From an uncultured Prevotellaceae bacterium (GTDB lineage: Bacteria; Bacteroidota; Bacteroidia; Bacteroidales; Bacteroidaceae), in assembly GCA_900318995.1 (NCBI GenBank), contig ONMR01000007.1, forward strand, positions 1 to 64,000: a stretch of 64,000 nucleotides of DNA, written 5' to 3'. This document shows positions 41,821-50,868 of this stretch, in pieces. The translations under genes and the position numbers were made by a program. The notes below the pieces were generated by a model, which worked only from the letters and a program-made list of their open reading frames with translations, was not told where the DNA came from and searched no databases. How positions within the stretch are numbered: the first letter of the stretch is position 1; every line of letters begins with the position of its first letter.

Positions 41821-44484
41821 ATGAATGCTATGAGTCCTATCCTTATCTATTATATTGAAACTCTCCTGTGCAGCGGACTATTCCTGTTGCTGTATCATTG
41901 GTTTATTGCCCGTAGGGCAGGTTACGATTTCTGCCGCAGGTACCTGATCATCACAATGGTCCTGGCATCGGCAATTCCTATGCTTAATGTACCGCTCTAT
42001 CCGGCGGTAAACACCGACAGTAAGGTGGCTGTGGTAAGTGAGCCGGAAAAGGTTGAAACAGTTGGGACTGTTGCCGAAACTACATCGGCAGTATCGTCAG
42101 AGCCTGTATCAGTCCCTGTTACTGAGGTATCAACCCCGGCGCCGGAGGTATCGGCCTCAGCAGAGATTGCGACGGTGGAGCAGGCTCAGACTACCCCGGT
42201 GGCCGAAAGAAGCGTTCAGCAGGTATCTGATTTTTTGCGCCGAAACGCACTCCTTATTATATATCTCACAGGGGTGGCCGTTTCATTGCTGGCTATTGCC
42301 GGTGGAGCGGTGTCGGTGGCCAGAATCAGGCGTAAATCACATATCACACAGGCACGGTCATATGATTTGGCCGAGAGTGACGGCGTTGAGACTCCGTTCT
42401 CATTCTTGCATACCATCTATATGGGTTACGGATATGATGAAAAGGATCGCTGCCATATACTGAGCCATGAGGCCAGTCATGTACGTCATCATCACTCCAT
42501 AGAGAAACTGTTCATGTCTTTGATGCGGTCACTGTTCTGGTTCAATCCCCTGATGTGGCTTGCCGAGAAGTGCCTGGAGGATGTACAGGAGTGGCAGGCC
42601 GATAAGGATGCCCTGTCGGACGGCTACAGGCTGGATGAATACAGACAGACTGTAGTGAACCAGCTGTTCGGCTACAACCCGGAGATGGTATCGGGGCTTA
42701 AAAGCTCATTTACCAAACGCAGACTGTTGAAAATGAAACAGACCGAATACAAAGGCGGTATAGGGCTTCAGGTTTGTGCAACCTCACTTGTTGCGACAGT
42801 TCTGTTCCTTGCTTTCGGCTGCGGACGTGCCAAGACGGCAGAGACCCCGGCGGATGCCCCGATAGACTATGAGGACCTCTACAATAATAAAAATTATATC
42901 ATGACTGCCGATGAGTTCCTGGGCGATTTTTCAGGCACAAGAACCCGTACCGCAAGTTATGTGTTTGAACGTGATGAACAGGGACGCGTAATCAAGGGTG
43001 TGGAGATTTATGAGAACAAGGATTATACTATTGCTCCCGTAACAATTGCAGTAAACGGCGTGGAAAGGGCTAAATCACCCAGAGACCGTAAACTCAGATG
43101 GATAAACAAGAGTACCGTGATAATTATTGGCGGAAAGAAATCCACACGGGCAGACTTCCTTGCACTCAAGGAGGGGGAATATGAAAAGATATACTATTTC
43201 CGTCCCAAAGGTGAAAAGGCGGATGAATGCTCGTTTGTTTATGTCTCCACTGAGCAGCACCAGGTTGCACCAAACGGCTTTCCTGTTATAATTGATAACC
43301 CCGGATTTGACGCTCCCGATATCATAGATCCTGTAGGAATGAGTTTCTATGAAGAGATGTTCTTGTATCAGGCCGTAAATTACAGTGTTGCCACTCCTGA
43401 TGCCAAATTTGTTCTTGACGGGAATTTTGTAAGTTATGATGTGTTCCAGGATTACCTGGTTAATCCTGAGAACAAGATATCTAATCTTCTTGTCTATCGT
43501 AATGATGCTGCAAGGAAGTTTTTCGGTGATGATTGCTGGGAGGTGGTTGAATGCAGTAACCGTAAGAACGTGTTTATATGGTTTGACAGGCTGCATGGCG
43601 ACAAAGTGGTTCCTCAGTTGGGGCGGAACGGAAAGGAGTCCAGTTATGAGGATATCATAGATGCCATTGCCGCTGCAAAGGAATACAACAAGACAATAGG
43701 CGGACCTACGCTGGTTGACCTGCATGTTCAGAAAGATGTAACAGACAGCCAGGTTAAGGAACTGATAGATAATTGTATTGATGCTGATGATCCGGATGTG
43801 TATCTGTATATGCAGAGGACCAGACATATCGTCTCTGAAGACGGTAACGGAAACAGAACTGTACGCTCAGTCTATGATGATAATACCGATAACCTGATTG
43901 AACATGGGTATGTGGATCTGGGCCTGTCGGTAAAATGGGCCACATGTAATGTGGGTGCTTCCCAACCGGAGGATTATGGAGGTTACTATGCCTGGGGTGA
44001 GACTGCTACAAAGAGTGATTATGTGTGGAACACATACAGATATCGTAACGGCGTTACCGGTCCATTTACCAAATATAACTCGGAACGGGGCAAGGGGACT
44101 GTTGACAAAAAGACTGTCCTTGAACCCGATGACGATGTGGCTCATGTAAGGTGGGGTGGCGACTGGCGCATTCCCACCAAGGAAGAGCTGGAGGAATTGC
44201 TTAATAACTGCACATGGACCTGGACCTCTCTGAACGGTGTAAACGGATATCAGGTTACAAGCAACAAATCCGGATATACAGACCGCTCGATATTCCTGCC
44301 TGCAGCCGGACGTTATCTGTCCGAAATGAAGAATGAAACAGGAACCAGAGTCTGCATAGCTACCAGTACGCAATATGATGAGAATGCCGACGGCGCTTAT
44401 ATGCTCTATTTCAGCCAGGATGAACGTGAAATAAAGCCTGGCTACAGGGAGTATGGAGTTCCGGTCCGTCCGGTTATGCCCTGA
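41821..44484 (+). CDS. M56 (BlaR1-like) metallopeptidase fused to a Fib_succ_major domain
   Basis: An 887-residue membrane protein. The N-terminal BlaR1-like part has membrane helices near residues 5-27, 40-60 and 144-166 and the zinc motif HEASH (His216, Glu217, His220), with the third ligand in QEWQADKDA. A Ser/Pro/Thr-rich loop (70-125) lies between helices. A fourth helix ends near residue 335. From about 340 the protein is extracytoplasmic; residues about 695-887 match the Fibrobacter succinogenes major paralogous domain (YVDLGLSVKWATCNVGA, YYAWGE, WRIPTKEELEEL, AAGRYL). This is not the penicillin-binding domain of true BlaR1, so its signal is probably different. Confidence 0.87.
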   Translation: MNAMSPILIYYIETLLCSGLFLLLYHWFIARRAGYDFCRRYLIITMVLASAIPMLNVPLYPAVNTDSKVAVVSEPEKVETVGTVAETTSAVSSEPVSVPVTEVSTPAPEVSASAEIATVEQAQTTPVAERSVQQVSDFLRRNALLIIYLTGVAVSLLAIAGGAVSVARIRRKSHITQARSYDLAESDGVETPFSFLHTIYMGYGYDEKDRCHILSHEASHVRHHHSIEKLFMSLMRSLFWFNPLMWLAEKCLEDVQEWQADKDALSDGYRLDEYRQTVVNQLFGYNPEMVSGLKSSFTKRRLLKMKQTEYKGGIGLQVCATSLVATVLFLAFGCGRAKTAETPADAPIDYEDLYNNKNYIMTADEFLGDFSGTRTRTASYVFERDEQGRVIKGVEIYENKDYTIAPVTIAVNGVERAKSPRDRKLRWINKSTVIIIGGKKSTRADFLALKEGEYEKIYYFRPKGEKADECSFVYVSTEQHQVAPNGFPVIIDNPGFDAPDIIDPVGMSFYEEMFLYQAVNYSVATPDAKFVLDGNFVSYDVFQDYLVNPENKISNLLVYRNDAARKFFGDDCWEVVECSNRKNVFIWFDRLHGDKVVPQLGRNGKESSYEDIIDAIAAAKEYNKTIGGPTLVDLHVQKDVTDSQVKELIDNCIDADDPDVYLYMQRTRHIVSEDGNGNRTVRSVYDDNTDNLIEHGYVDLGLSVKWATCNVGASQPEDYGGYYAWGETATKSDYVWNTYRYRNGVTGPFTKYNSERGKGTVDKKTVLEPDDDVAHVRWGGDWRIPTKEELEELLNNCTWTWTSLNGVNGYQVTSNKSGYTDRSIFLPAAGRYLSEMKNETGTRVCIATSTQYDENADGAYMLYFSQDEREIKPGYREYGVPVRPVMP

Positions 44485-44584
44485 CAATAATAGTAAACCG
44501 TATAATTATCCGGTATAACATTATTTAATAGAGTGATTGTTGAAAACTTATTCATTCTGATGTGCACGTTTAAGGGAAAAGCAG

Positions 44585-44592
44585 TACCTTTG
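44585..44592 (+). promoter_or_regulatory. -7 promoter element for the carAB leader
   Basis: TACCTTTG, a full consensus match. The leader ORF ATG begins 4 bases downstream at 44597, so the transcript may start at or very near that codon, leaving a leader of about 160 bases before carA. Confidence 0.72.
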
Positions 44593-44596
44593 CGGC

Positions 44597-44683
44597 ATGT
44601 TAAGAAAGAGAGGAAATATTGACTGTTCACCAAAGCATAAACCCACGGGTGGTGATAGTGTTTTCAGTCATTTCATTTCATAA
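44597..44683 (+). CDS. Candidate 28-residue leader peptide of carAB
   Basis: A short ORF starting MLRKRGNIDCSPKH and ending SHFIS, located between the -7 element and a terminator-like hairpin. Its TAA stop (44681-44683) overlaps the first bases of the hairpin's 5' arm. Such placement is typical of ribosome-mediated attenuation: a ribosome at the stop would block the hairpin. Arg codons AGA occur at positions 3 and 5; carbamoyl phosphate feeds arginine and pyrimidine synthesis. Whether it is translated is unknown; the region could instead be a structured RNA leader. Confidence 0.45.
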   Translation: MLRKRGNIDCSPKHKPTGGDSVFSHFIS

Positions 44684-44724
44684 AGGGGGAATTGTTTAAG
44701 ACGGTTTCCCCTTTTTTCTTTTTT
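44682..44724 (+). terminator. Attenuator-like hairpin in the carA leader
   Basis: A 10-bp stem with one G-U pair (44682-44691 with 44706-44715) and a 14-base loop is followed by a T-rich tract to 44724. It lies 33 bases before the carA ATG and downstream of the promoter, so it would end transcription before carA unless it is prevented from forming. Confidence 0.7.
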
Positions 44725-44756
44725 AGGGATAGAGACTAAAACAAACATAAAACAAA

Positions 44757-45818
44757 ATGACAGTATCACTAGTTTTGGCCGACGGCACCTCATTCAAGGG
44801 TGAGTCATTCGGATACAATCAGCCCGTAAGCGGCGAGCTTGTATTCAATACCGCAATGGCCGGTTATCCTGAGATCCTGACTGAGCCCGCATCTCGCGGA
44901 CAGCTCATTGTTATGACCTATCCGGTGATAGGTAACTACGGCATCCAGCCCATGAGTGCCGATGAGAACGGGCTTCCTACCAACGCGGAGAGCGAGCATG
45001 CACAGGCGCGCGCCCTGATAGTAAGTGACAAGAGTGATTTCTACAGCCATTGGAACGCTGCCGAATCACTTGAGGAGTGGATGAAGCGTGAAAAGGTGGT
45101 AGGCATAGAGGGAGTTGATACCCGTGAGCTTACCAAGCATATCCGCAACCACGGCAGCATGACCGCCAAGATACTGTTTGACGGAAAGCAGAAACCCGCT
45201 GAGTATGCATACACCAATATGCTGCCCGAGGTATCGGTCAAAGAGCCTGTTACATACAACGAGGGTGGCGCAAAGACTGTGGTTCTGGTGGACTGCGGCG
45301 TCAAGGCTGGCGTGGTACGCTGCCTCATCAATGAGGACCTCAAGGTGGTTCGCGTTCCCTGGAACTATAATTACTCAAAGATCAAGATGGACGGCCTGGT
45401 GATATCGGACGGTCCGGGTAACCCCAGTTACTGCAGTGAGGTGGTTACAGCCCTGCAGAAGTTCATGGCTAAGAATGACACCCCGATACTGGGTATAGGT
45501 ATGGGATGCCTGCTGCTTGGTCTGGCCGGCGGTATGGATACATACAAGCTCAAGTTCGGTCATCACACCCAGAACCAGCCGGTTCAGCTGGTGGGCACCG
45601 ACCGCTGTTACATAACCACCCAGAACCACAATTACGCTATCCGTGAGGATTCTGTAGTTGGTCAGTGGAAGGTGTATCTCAAGAACCTGAACGACGGATC
45701 GGTAGAGGGAATCTACAATACACGCAAGCCCTGGGTGGGCGTGATGTTCCACTCGGAGAGCGATCAGGTAAGCACTGATGCTGAGTTTATATATGATGAT
45801 TTTGTTTCAAAACTCTAA
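44757..45818 (+). CDS. carA: Carbamoyl phosphate synthase small subunit, glutaminase Cys replaced
   Basis: The 353-residue small subunit of CPSase, which normally hydrolyses glutamine and passes ammonia to CarB. Length and the N-terminal domain are usual. In the GATase domain the nucleophile elbow should read G-I-C-x-G-H/N; here it reads LGIGMGCLLLG, so the expected Cys (residue 248) is Gly and the nearest Cys is at 251. The His/Glu part is kept in VGVMFHSESD (usual HPE has become HSE). Classical glutamine hydrolysis should fail, so the enzyme may use free ammonia or another donor. Twelve bases separate it from carB. Confidence 0.93.
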   Translation: MTVSLVLADGTSFKGESFGYNQPVSGELVFNTAMAGYPEILTEPASRGQLIVMTYPVIGNYGIQPMSADENGLPTNAESEHAQARALIVSDKSDFYSHWNAAESLEEWMKREKVVGIEGVDTRELTKHIRNHGSMTAKILFDGKQKPAEYAYTNMLPEVSVKEPVTYNEGGAKTVVLVDCGVKAGVVRCLINEDLKVVRVPWNYNYSKIKMDGLVISDGPGNPSYCSEVVTALQKFMAKNDTPILGIGMGCLLLGLAGGMDTYKLKFGHHTQNQPVQLVGTDRCYITTQNHNYAIREDSVVGQWKVYLKNLNDGSVEGIYNTRKPWVGVMFHSESDQVSTDAEFIYDDFVSKL

Positions 45819-45830
45819 CACCCTAAGGAT

Positions 45831-48800
45831 ATGGCATTGAAGAAGTATAAGAAAGTGCTGCTGCTTGGATCGGGCGCACTCAAGATAGGTGAGGCAGGCG
45901 AGTTTGATTACTCCGGTTCGCAGGCTCTTAAGGCCCTGAAGGAGGAGGGCATAGAGACCATCCTTATCAACCCCAATATTGCTACGGTTCAGACCAGTGA
46001 GGGTGTTGCCGACAGAGTTTATTTCTACCCTGTAACCCCGTTCTTTGTTGAGAAGGTTATTGCCAAGGAGCGTCCCGATGCAATCCTGCTGGCATTCGGT
46101 GGTCAGACCGCACTTAACTGCGGTGTGGCACTGGAGCAGAGCGGTGTTCTGGCCAAGTATAAGGTAAAGGTGCTGGGTACCCAGGTTAAGGCCATTATGG
46201 ATACCGAGGACCGTGACCTCTTTATAAAGCGCCTTGATGAGATAGGCGTACAGACCATCAAGAGTCACGCAGTTGAGACCATGGACGATGCACGCGCAGC
46301 TGCACGTGAACTGGGCTACCCGGTTATCATCCGTTCTGCATACGCTTTGGGCGGTCTGGGCTCTGGTTTCTGCGACAATGAGGAGGAACTGAACAAACTT
46401 GCCGAGAAGTCATTCTCGTTCTCACCCCAGATTCTTGTTGAGAAGAGCCTCAAGGGCTGGAAGGAGATTGAGTTTGAGTGTGTGAACGACAAGAGCGGCA
46501 ACTCTATCATAGTCTGCTCAATGGAGAACTTTGACCCGCTGGGCATACATACCGGCGAGAGTATAGTAGTTGCTCCTACACAGACACTTACTCACCACGA
46601 GGTGCAGAAGCTGGAGGAACTGACCATCCGCATAGCCCGCCACGTGGGTATAGTAGGTGAGTGCAATATCCAGTTTGCATTCGATCCCCAGAGCGAGGAT
46701 TACCGCGTTATTGAGGTTAACGCCCGCCTGAGCCGCTCATCGGCCCTGGCATCAAAGGCTACCGGTTATCCTCTGGCTTTCGTTGCCTGCAAGCTGGGTC
46801 TGGGCTATAACCTGTATGAGCTTAAGAACTCCATAACCAAGGATACTACCGATTTCTTTGAGCCGTCGGTTGACTATGTAGTCTGCAAGATTCCGCGCTG
46901 GGATCTTAGCAAGTTCCACGGCGTGGATCGCGAGATAGGCTCATCTATGAAGTCCGTAGGTGAGGTTATGTCTATCGGTCGCAGCTTTGAGGAGGTTATC
47001 CAGAAGGGTATCCGTATGATTGGTCAGGGCATGCACGGATTCGTTGAGAACAAGAGCATCAAGTTTGCCGATCTGGACAAGGCACTCAAGGAGCCTACCG
47101 ATAAGCGCCTGTTCGCTATAAGTCAGGCATTCAGCGAGGGCTACAGCATTGACCGTATCTATGAACTTACCAAAATCGATAAGTGGTTCTTGAACCGCCT
47201 GAAGGGTATTGTTGACCTGTCCAAACAGCTGCATAAGGTTAAGGGCATTGATGCTCTGGGCGAAGACCTGCTGCGCAAGGCCAAGAAGATGGGATTCAGC
47301 GATTTCCAGATTGCACGCGCCATAGGTGAGGAGAAGAAACTGGGCACACAGGCTGGTCTTCTGGCTGTACGTAACAAGCGTAAGAGCTTAGGCATTGTTC
47401 CTTATGTTAAGCAGATAGATACACTGGGCGGTGAGTATCAGGCCAAGGAGAACTACCTGTATATGACATACAACGGCTGCGCTCACGATATACCGTTCTT
47501 TGATGACAAGAAGTCTATCATCGTAATAGGCTCTGGTGCATATCGCATCGGTTCTTCGGTAGAGTTTGACTGGTGCGGCGTTCAGGCTTTGAATACCGTA
47601 CGTAAGGAGGGCTACCGCAACATCGTGATCAACTGCAACCCTGAGACCGTAAGTACTGACTACGATGTTACAGACCGTCTGTTCTTTGACGAGCTTACGT
47701 TTGAGCGCGTTATGGATATAATAGAACTGGAGAATCCCTACGGCGTGATTGTATCAACCGGCGGACAGATTCCCAACAACCTGGCTATGAAGCTTGACGC
47801 CATGAACGTGCCTATCCTGGGTACAAGCGCCAAGGACATCGATAATGCCGAAGACCGCGAGAAATTCTCGGCCATGCTTGACCGCATCGGCGTTGACCAG
47901 CCGGAATGGAGCGAGCTTACCTCTATGAAGGAGATTGGCAAGTTCATCGACAAGGTTGGATTCCCTGTACTGGTACGTCCATCATACGTGCTCTCGGGTG
48001 CTGCCATGAACGTTTGCAGCAACCAGGAGGAGCTGGAGAGATTCCTGCAGCTGGCCGCCGAGGTATCAAAGGAGCATCCGGTTGTAGTAAGCCGCTTCAT
48101 CGAGAACGCCAAGGAGGTTGAGATGGATGCCGTTGCCAAGGACGGTGAGATAATTGCCTACGCCATCAGCGAGCACATCGAGTTTGCCGGTGTACACTCA
48201 GGTGACGCTACCATCCAGTTCCCGCCGCAGAAACTTTACGTTGAGACAGTAAAGCGTATCAAGCGCATCAGTCGTCAGATTGCCAAAGAGCTGCATATAA
48301 GCGGACCGTTCAACATCCAGTATCTGGCCCGTGAGAACGACATCAAGGTAATAGAGTGTAACCTGCGCGCTTCACGTTCATTCCCGTTCGTAAGCAAGGT
48401 GCTCAAGATCAACCTTATCGAGATAGCAACCAAGATCATGCTTGGAATTCCTGTAGAGGCACCCGAGAAGAGCCTGTTCGACATAGATTATGTTGGTATC
48501 AAGGCTTCACAATTCTCGTTCAACCGTCTGCAGAAGGCCGATCCCGTGCTGGGCGTAGATATGGCATCGACCGGTGAGGTAGGCTGCCTGGGTGATGACC
48601 AGCGCTACGCCATCCTGGAGTCAATGCTCTCGGTTGGTTACCGCATTCCCAAGAAGAACATACTGCTTTCTACCGGTACTGCTAAGCAGAAGGCTAGTAT
48701 GCTTGATGCTGCCAAGATGTTGAGCAGCAACGGATTCAATATCTATGCTACAGGAGGAACCTCCAAGTACCTTGAGGAGAACGGTGTGCCGAATACACGC

Positions 48801-49058
48801 GTATATTGGCCCAGCGAGGAGGGACAGCAGCCGCAGGCTCTTGATATGCTGCACAACAAGCAGATTGACATGGTAGTGAACATACCTAAGGATCTGACTC
48901 AGCATGAGCTCACCAACGGTTACAAGATCCGTCGTGCAGCCATTGACCTGAACATCCCGCTGATTACCAACGCCCGTTTGGCCAGCTCGTTCATCAATGC
49001 GTTCTGCACCGTTAACATAGATGATATACCAATCAAGAGTTGGGACAGCTTCAAATGA
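45831..49058 (+). CDS. carB: Carbamoyl phosphate synthase large subunit
   Basis: A 1075-residue enzyme that makes carbamoyl phosphate from bicarbonate, ATP and ammonia for arginine and pyrimidine synthesis. Two ATP-grasp halves are clear: LLLGSGALKIGEAGEFDYSG opens the first, and IVIGSGAYRIGSSVEFDW (about residue 562) opens the second. A C-terminal MGS-like allosteric domain starts near residue 935 (KKNILLSTGT). Length matches other CarB proteins and no gaps are visible. Its stop codon lies inside the left arm of an inverted repeat. Confidence 0.97.
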   Translation: MALKKYKKVLLLGSGALKIGEAGEFDYSGSQALKALKEEGIETILINPNIATVQTSEGVADRVYFYPVTPFFVEKVIAKERPDAILLAFGGQTALNCGVALEQSGVLAKYKVKVLGTQVKAIMDTEDRDLFIKRLDEIGVQTIKSHAVETMDDARAAARELGYPVIIRSAYALGGLGSGFCDNEEELNKLAEKSFSFSPQILVEKSLKGWKEIEFECVNDKSGNSIIVCSMENFDPLGIHTGESIVVAPTQTLTHHEVQKLEELTIRIARHVGIVGECNIQFAFDPQSEDYRVIEVNARLSRSSALASKATGYPLAFVACKLGLGYNLYELKNSITKDTTDFFEPSVDYVVCKIPRWDLSKFHGVDREIGSSMKSVGEVMSIGRSFEEVIQKGIRMIGQGMHGFVENKSIKFADLDKALKEPTDKRLFAISQAFSEGYSIDRIYELTKIDKWFLNRLKGIVDLSKQLHKVKGIDALGEDLLRKAKKMGFSDFQIARAIGEEKKLGTQAGLLAVRNKRKSLGIVPYVKQIDTLGGEYQAKENYLYMTYNGCAHDIPFFDDKKSIIVIGSGAYRIGSSVEFDWCGVQALNTVRKEGYRNIVINCNPETVSTDYDVTDRLFFDELTFERVMDIIELENPYGVIVSTGGQIPNNLAMKLDAMNVPILGTSAKDIDNAEDREKFSAMLDRIGVDQPEWSELTSMKEIGKFIDKVGFPVLVRPSYVLSGAAMNVCSNQEELERFLQLAAEVSKEHPVVVSRFIENAKEVEMDAVAKDGEIIAYAISEHIEFAGVHSGDATIQFPPQKLYVETVKRIKRISRQIAKELHISGPFNIQYLARENDIKVIECNLRASRSFPFVSKVLKINLIEIATKIMLGIPVEAPEKSLFDIDYVGIKASQFSFNRLQKADPVLGVDMASTGEVGCLGDDQRYAILESMLSVGYRIPKKNILLSTGTAKQKASMLDAAKMLSSNGFNIYATGGTSKYLEENGVPNTRVYWPSEEGQQPQALDMLHNKQIDMVVNIPKDLTQHELTNGYKIRRAAIDLNIPLITNARLASSFINAFCTVNIDDIPIKSWDSFK

Positions 49059-49200
49059 TACAATTGGGGACAGACCCCTTTTGTATTATTTTGTAAAAAT
49101 AGCCTCTAGACTATACTCTGGAGGCTATTTACATTTTTGAACTGACTTTGATTTTGGTGGAAAATAGTACAAAAGGGGTCTGTCCCCAATTGTATCATTT
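49053..49200. repeat. 148-bp element with 33-bp perfect terminal inverted repeats
   Basis: Arms 49053-49085 and 49168-49200 are exact reverse complements and begin AAATGATACAATTGGGGAC. The pairing continues after one mismatch for several more bases. The left arm supplies the carB stop TGA (49056-49058) and the right arm, read on the minus strand, supplies the GH13 stop TGA. An 82-base centre holds a terminator. It resembles a MITE or paired REP element; no transposase is nearby. It shares the GGGGAC and ACAAA(A)GGGG cores with the palindrome at 37994. Confidence 0.88.
49090..49138. terminator. Bidirectional terminator inside the inverted-repeat element
   Basis: AAATAGCCTC (49097-49106) pairs with GAGGCTATTT (49121-49130), extended by TGTA/TACA after a 2-base bulge, with A-rich and T-rich flanks. 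It separates convergent carB and GH13. Confidence 0.75.
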
Positions 49201-50868
49201 GTGCCACTTGAGGATGACGCCGGATTGGGCAGGGACGGTCACTCGGATGGGAGTGTCAGGATGGATGTTGGCCTTGAAGGTTTGGCCGGATAGGAGTTCC
49301 TTGACTGTGACTCCGTCCTTTTCCTTAAGCTCCATGTAGTCAAATGCGTGCTGCGGGATATTGACGGCAGTGTAGAGCGGCTGGTCTGTGAAGTTTGTCA
49401 CAACCAGTATTACGTCCTTGCCGTCGGAGCGCAGGAATGCGTACTGTCGGTGCGGGTTGAAATCCGATGACTGCGGATTAACGTACATCAGGTCAAAGAA
49501 CTTGCCGTTACGTATTGCATTCTCCTTATTGCAGATACCCAGCAGAGTGGAGTAGAAGTGCCTTAACTCACGCTCATCGGCTGTCAGACGTTCATCATTC
49601 CATTTCCCGTCATTGTACAGGCGGGTCAGGGTATCTGGAGCCCAGTAGTCAAATATTGTGGTGCGTCCGTCCAGCCCGCTGAATCCCTCATGGTCCATAC
49701 CTGGCTCGGCAACCTCCTGACCTGCATAAACCATTACGGGACAACTGTCCATAAGTGCCGAAACAATCATGGCCGGACGTCCTTTTGGGCCGTTTCCACC
49801 GAAGAATCGGGATGCCAGTCGCTGCTCATCATGGTTTTCCATGAAGTGCAGCATATGTGGACCGTTCTGGCCGTTCTGCTGCCAGCAACGGGTAATGGCT
49901 GTAGCCGATTCGCGTGACTCTGTAATGGCACGTAGAGTGTCATAAAGTCCTACCTTATCATATATATAGTCGAATCCGCCCCAATCTACATATGAATCGT
50001 ATGATCCGGGGTTATAAATCTCGGCTATGAACTGAATTGCAGGATACGACTGCTTAACCTGTCTTATAGCCCAATGCCAGAAATCCACAGGTACCATCTC
50101 GGCCATATCGCAACGGAATGCATCCACACCTTTCGATGCCCAATACAGAAGGATGTGCAGCATCTTGTGCCAAGTGTCCGGCACAGGTTCAAAGCAGTGG
50201 CGGCCTCCACCCGTGTAATCAACTCCGTAATTGAGTTTTACGGTCTCGTACCAATCTGAATATGAAGGCGTTGCGGTGAATTGGTCATTACCTGTGGCAC
50301 GTGCCGGGAACTCCTTGTAATCACCCCAGTCAACTTCTCCGCCAAGTGCCTGTCCGGGCATGTAATAGAAGTTGTTTTGCGGCGAGAAATGCATGCTCAC
50401 ATCATCATCCTGCCCCAGGTCTTTCACTCCTCTGGGCTTTTTGACTGAATGATACTGGCGGGCCACATGGTTGGGTACGAAATCCATGATGAATTTCATA
50501 CCGGCGGCATGGACGCGATCCACCAGAGCCTGGAACTCTGTCATTCGGTCCGGAACAGACACTGCCAGGTCCGGATCTATGTCATAATAGTCACGGATAG
50601 CGTAGGGCGAACCTGCACAACCTTTTACGGTCTTGGGGTGTGATTCCGGAATCCTGAACTTCCTGTAGCTGGTGCAGGATGCGTGGGCTATCAGTCCGGT
50701 GAACCAGATATGAGTAACTCCCATCGCCTTGATGTTATCAAGTACGGTGGGAGTGAAACTGTTCAGTTTGCCTGAGCCGTTGGTGCTGATGTCACCGCCA
50801 GTTACGTTCTTGCCGCCGCTGTTGCAGCAGACTCTGGTGAAAACCTGGTAGATGACGGCTTTTTCCAT
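49195..50868 (-). CDS. GH13 alpha-amylase-family protein
   Basis: A 557-residue glycoside hydrolase, probably acting on alpha-glucans. The barrel starts VIYQVFTRV; DFVPNHV is conserved region I; the nucleophile Asp is in DAFRCDMAE, the acid Glu in FIAEIYNP and the transition-state Asp in FMENHDEQR. A C-terminal beta-domain follows from about residue 460. There is no signal peptide, so it is probably cytoplasmic. Its ATG comes immediately after the fabD stop with no gap. The stop codon lies in the inverted-repeat element. Confidence 0.9.
   Translation of the reverse strand: MEKAVIYQVFTRVCCNSGGKNVTGGDISTNGSGKLNSFTPTVLDNIKAMGVTHIWFTGLIAHASCTSYRKFRIPESHPKTVKGCAGSPYAIRDYYDIDPDLAVSVPDRMTEFQALVDRVHAAGMKFIMDFVPNHVARQYHSVKKPRGVKDLGQDDDVSMHFSPQNNFYYMPGQALGGEVDWGDYKEFPARATGNDQFTATPSYSDWYETVKLNYGVDYTGGGRHCFEPVPDTWHKMLHILLYWASKGVDAFRCDMAEMVPVDFWHWAIRQVKQSYPAIQFIAEIYNPGSYDSYVDWGGFDYIYDKVGLYDTLRAITESRESATAITRCWQQNGQNGPHMLHFMENHDEQRLASRFFGGNGPKGRPAMIVSALMDSCPVMVYAGQEVAEPGMDHEGFSGLDGRTTIFDYWAPDTLTRLYNDGKWNDERLTADERELRHFYSTLLGICNKENAIRNGKFFDLMYVNPQSSDFNPHRQYAFLRSDGKDVILVVTNFTDQPLYTAVNIPQHAFDYMELKEKDGVTVKELLSGQTFKANIHPDTPIRVTVPAQSGVILKWHK

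Noticed and set aside
43075..43827. A 250-codon open frame antisense to the M56 gene
   Set aside because: It lies entirely within the M56 gene, has no recognisable domain and no promoter; it mirrors the codon use of the sense gene.
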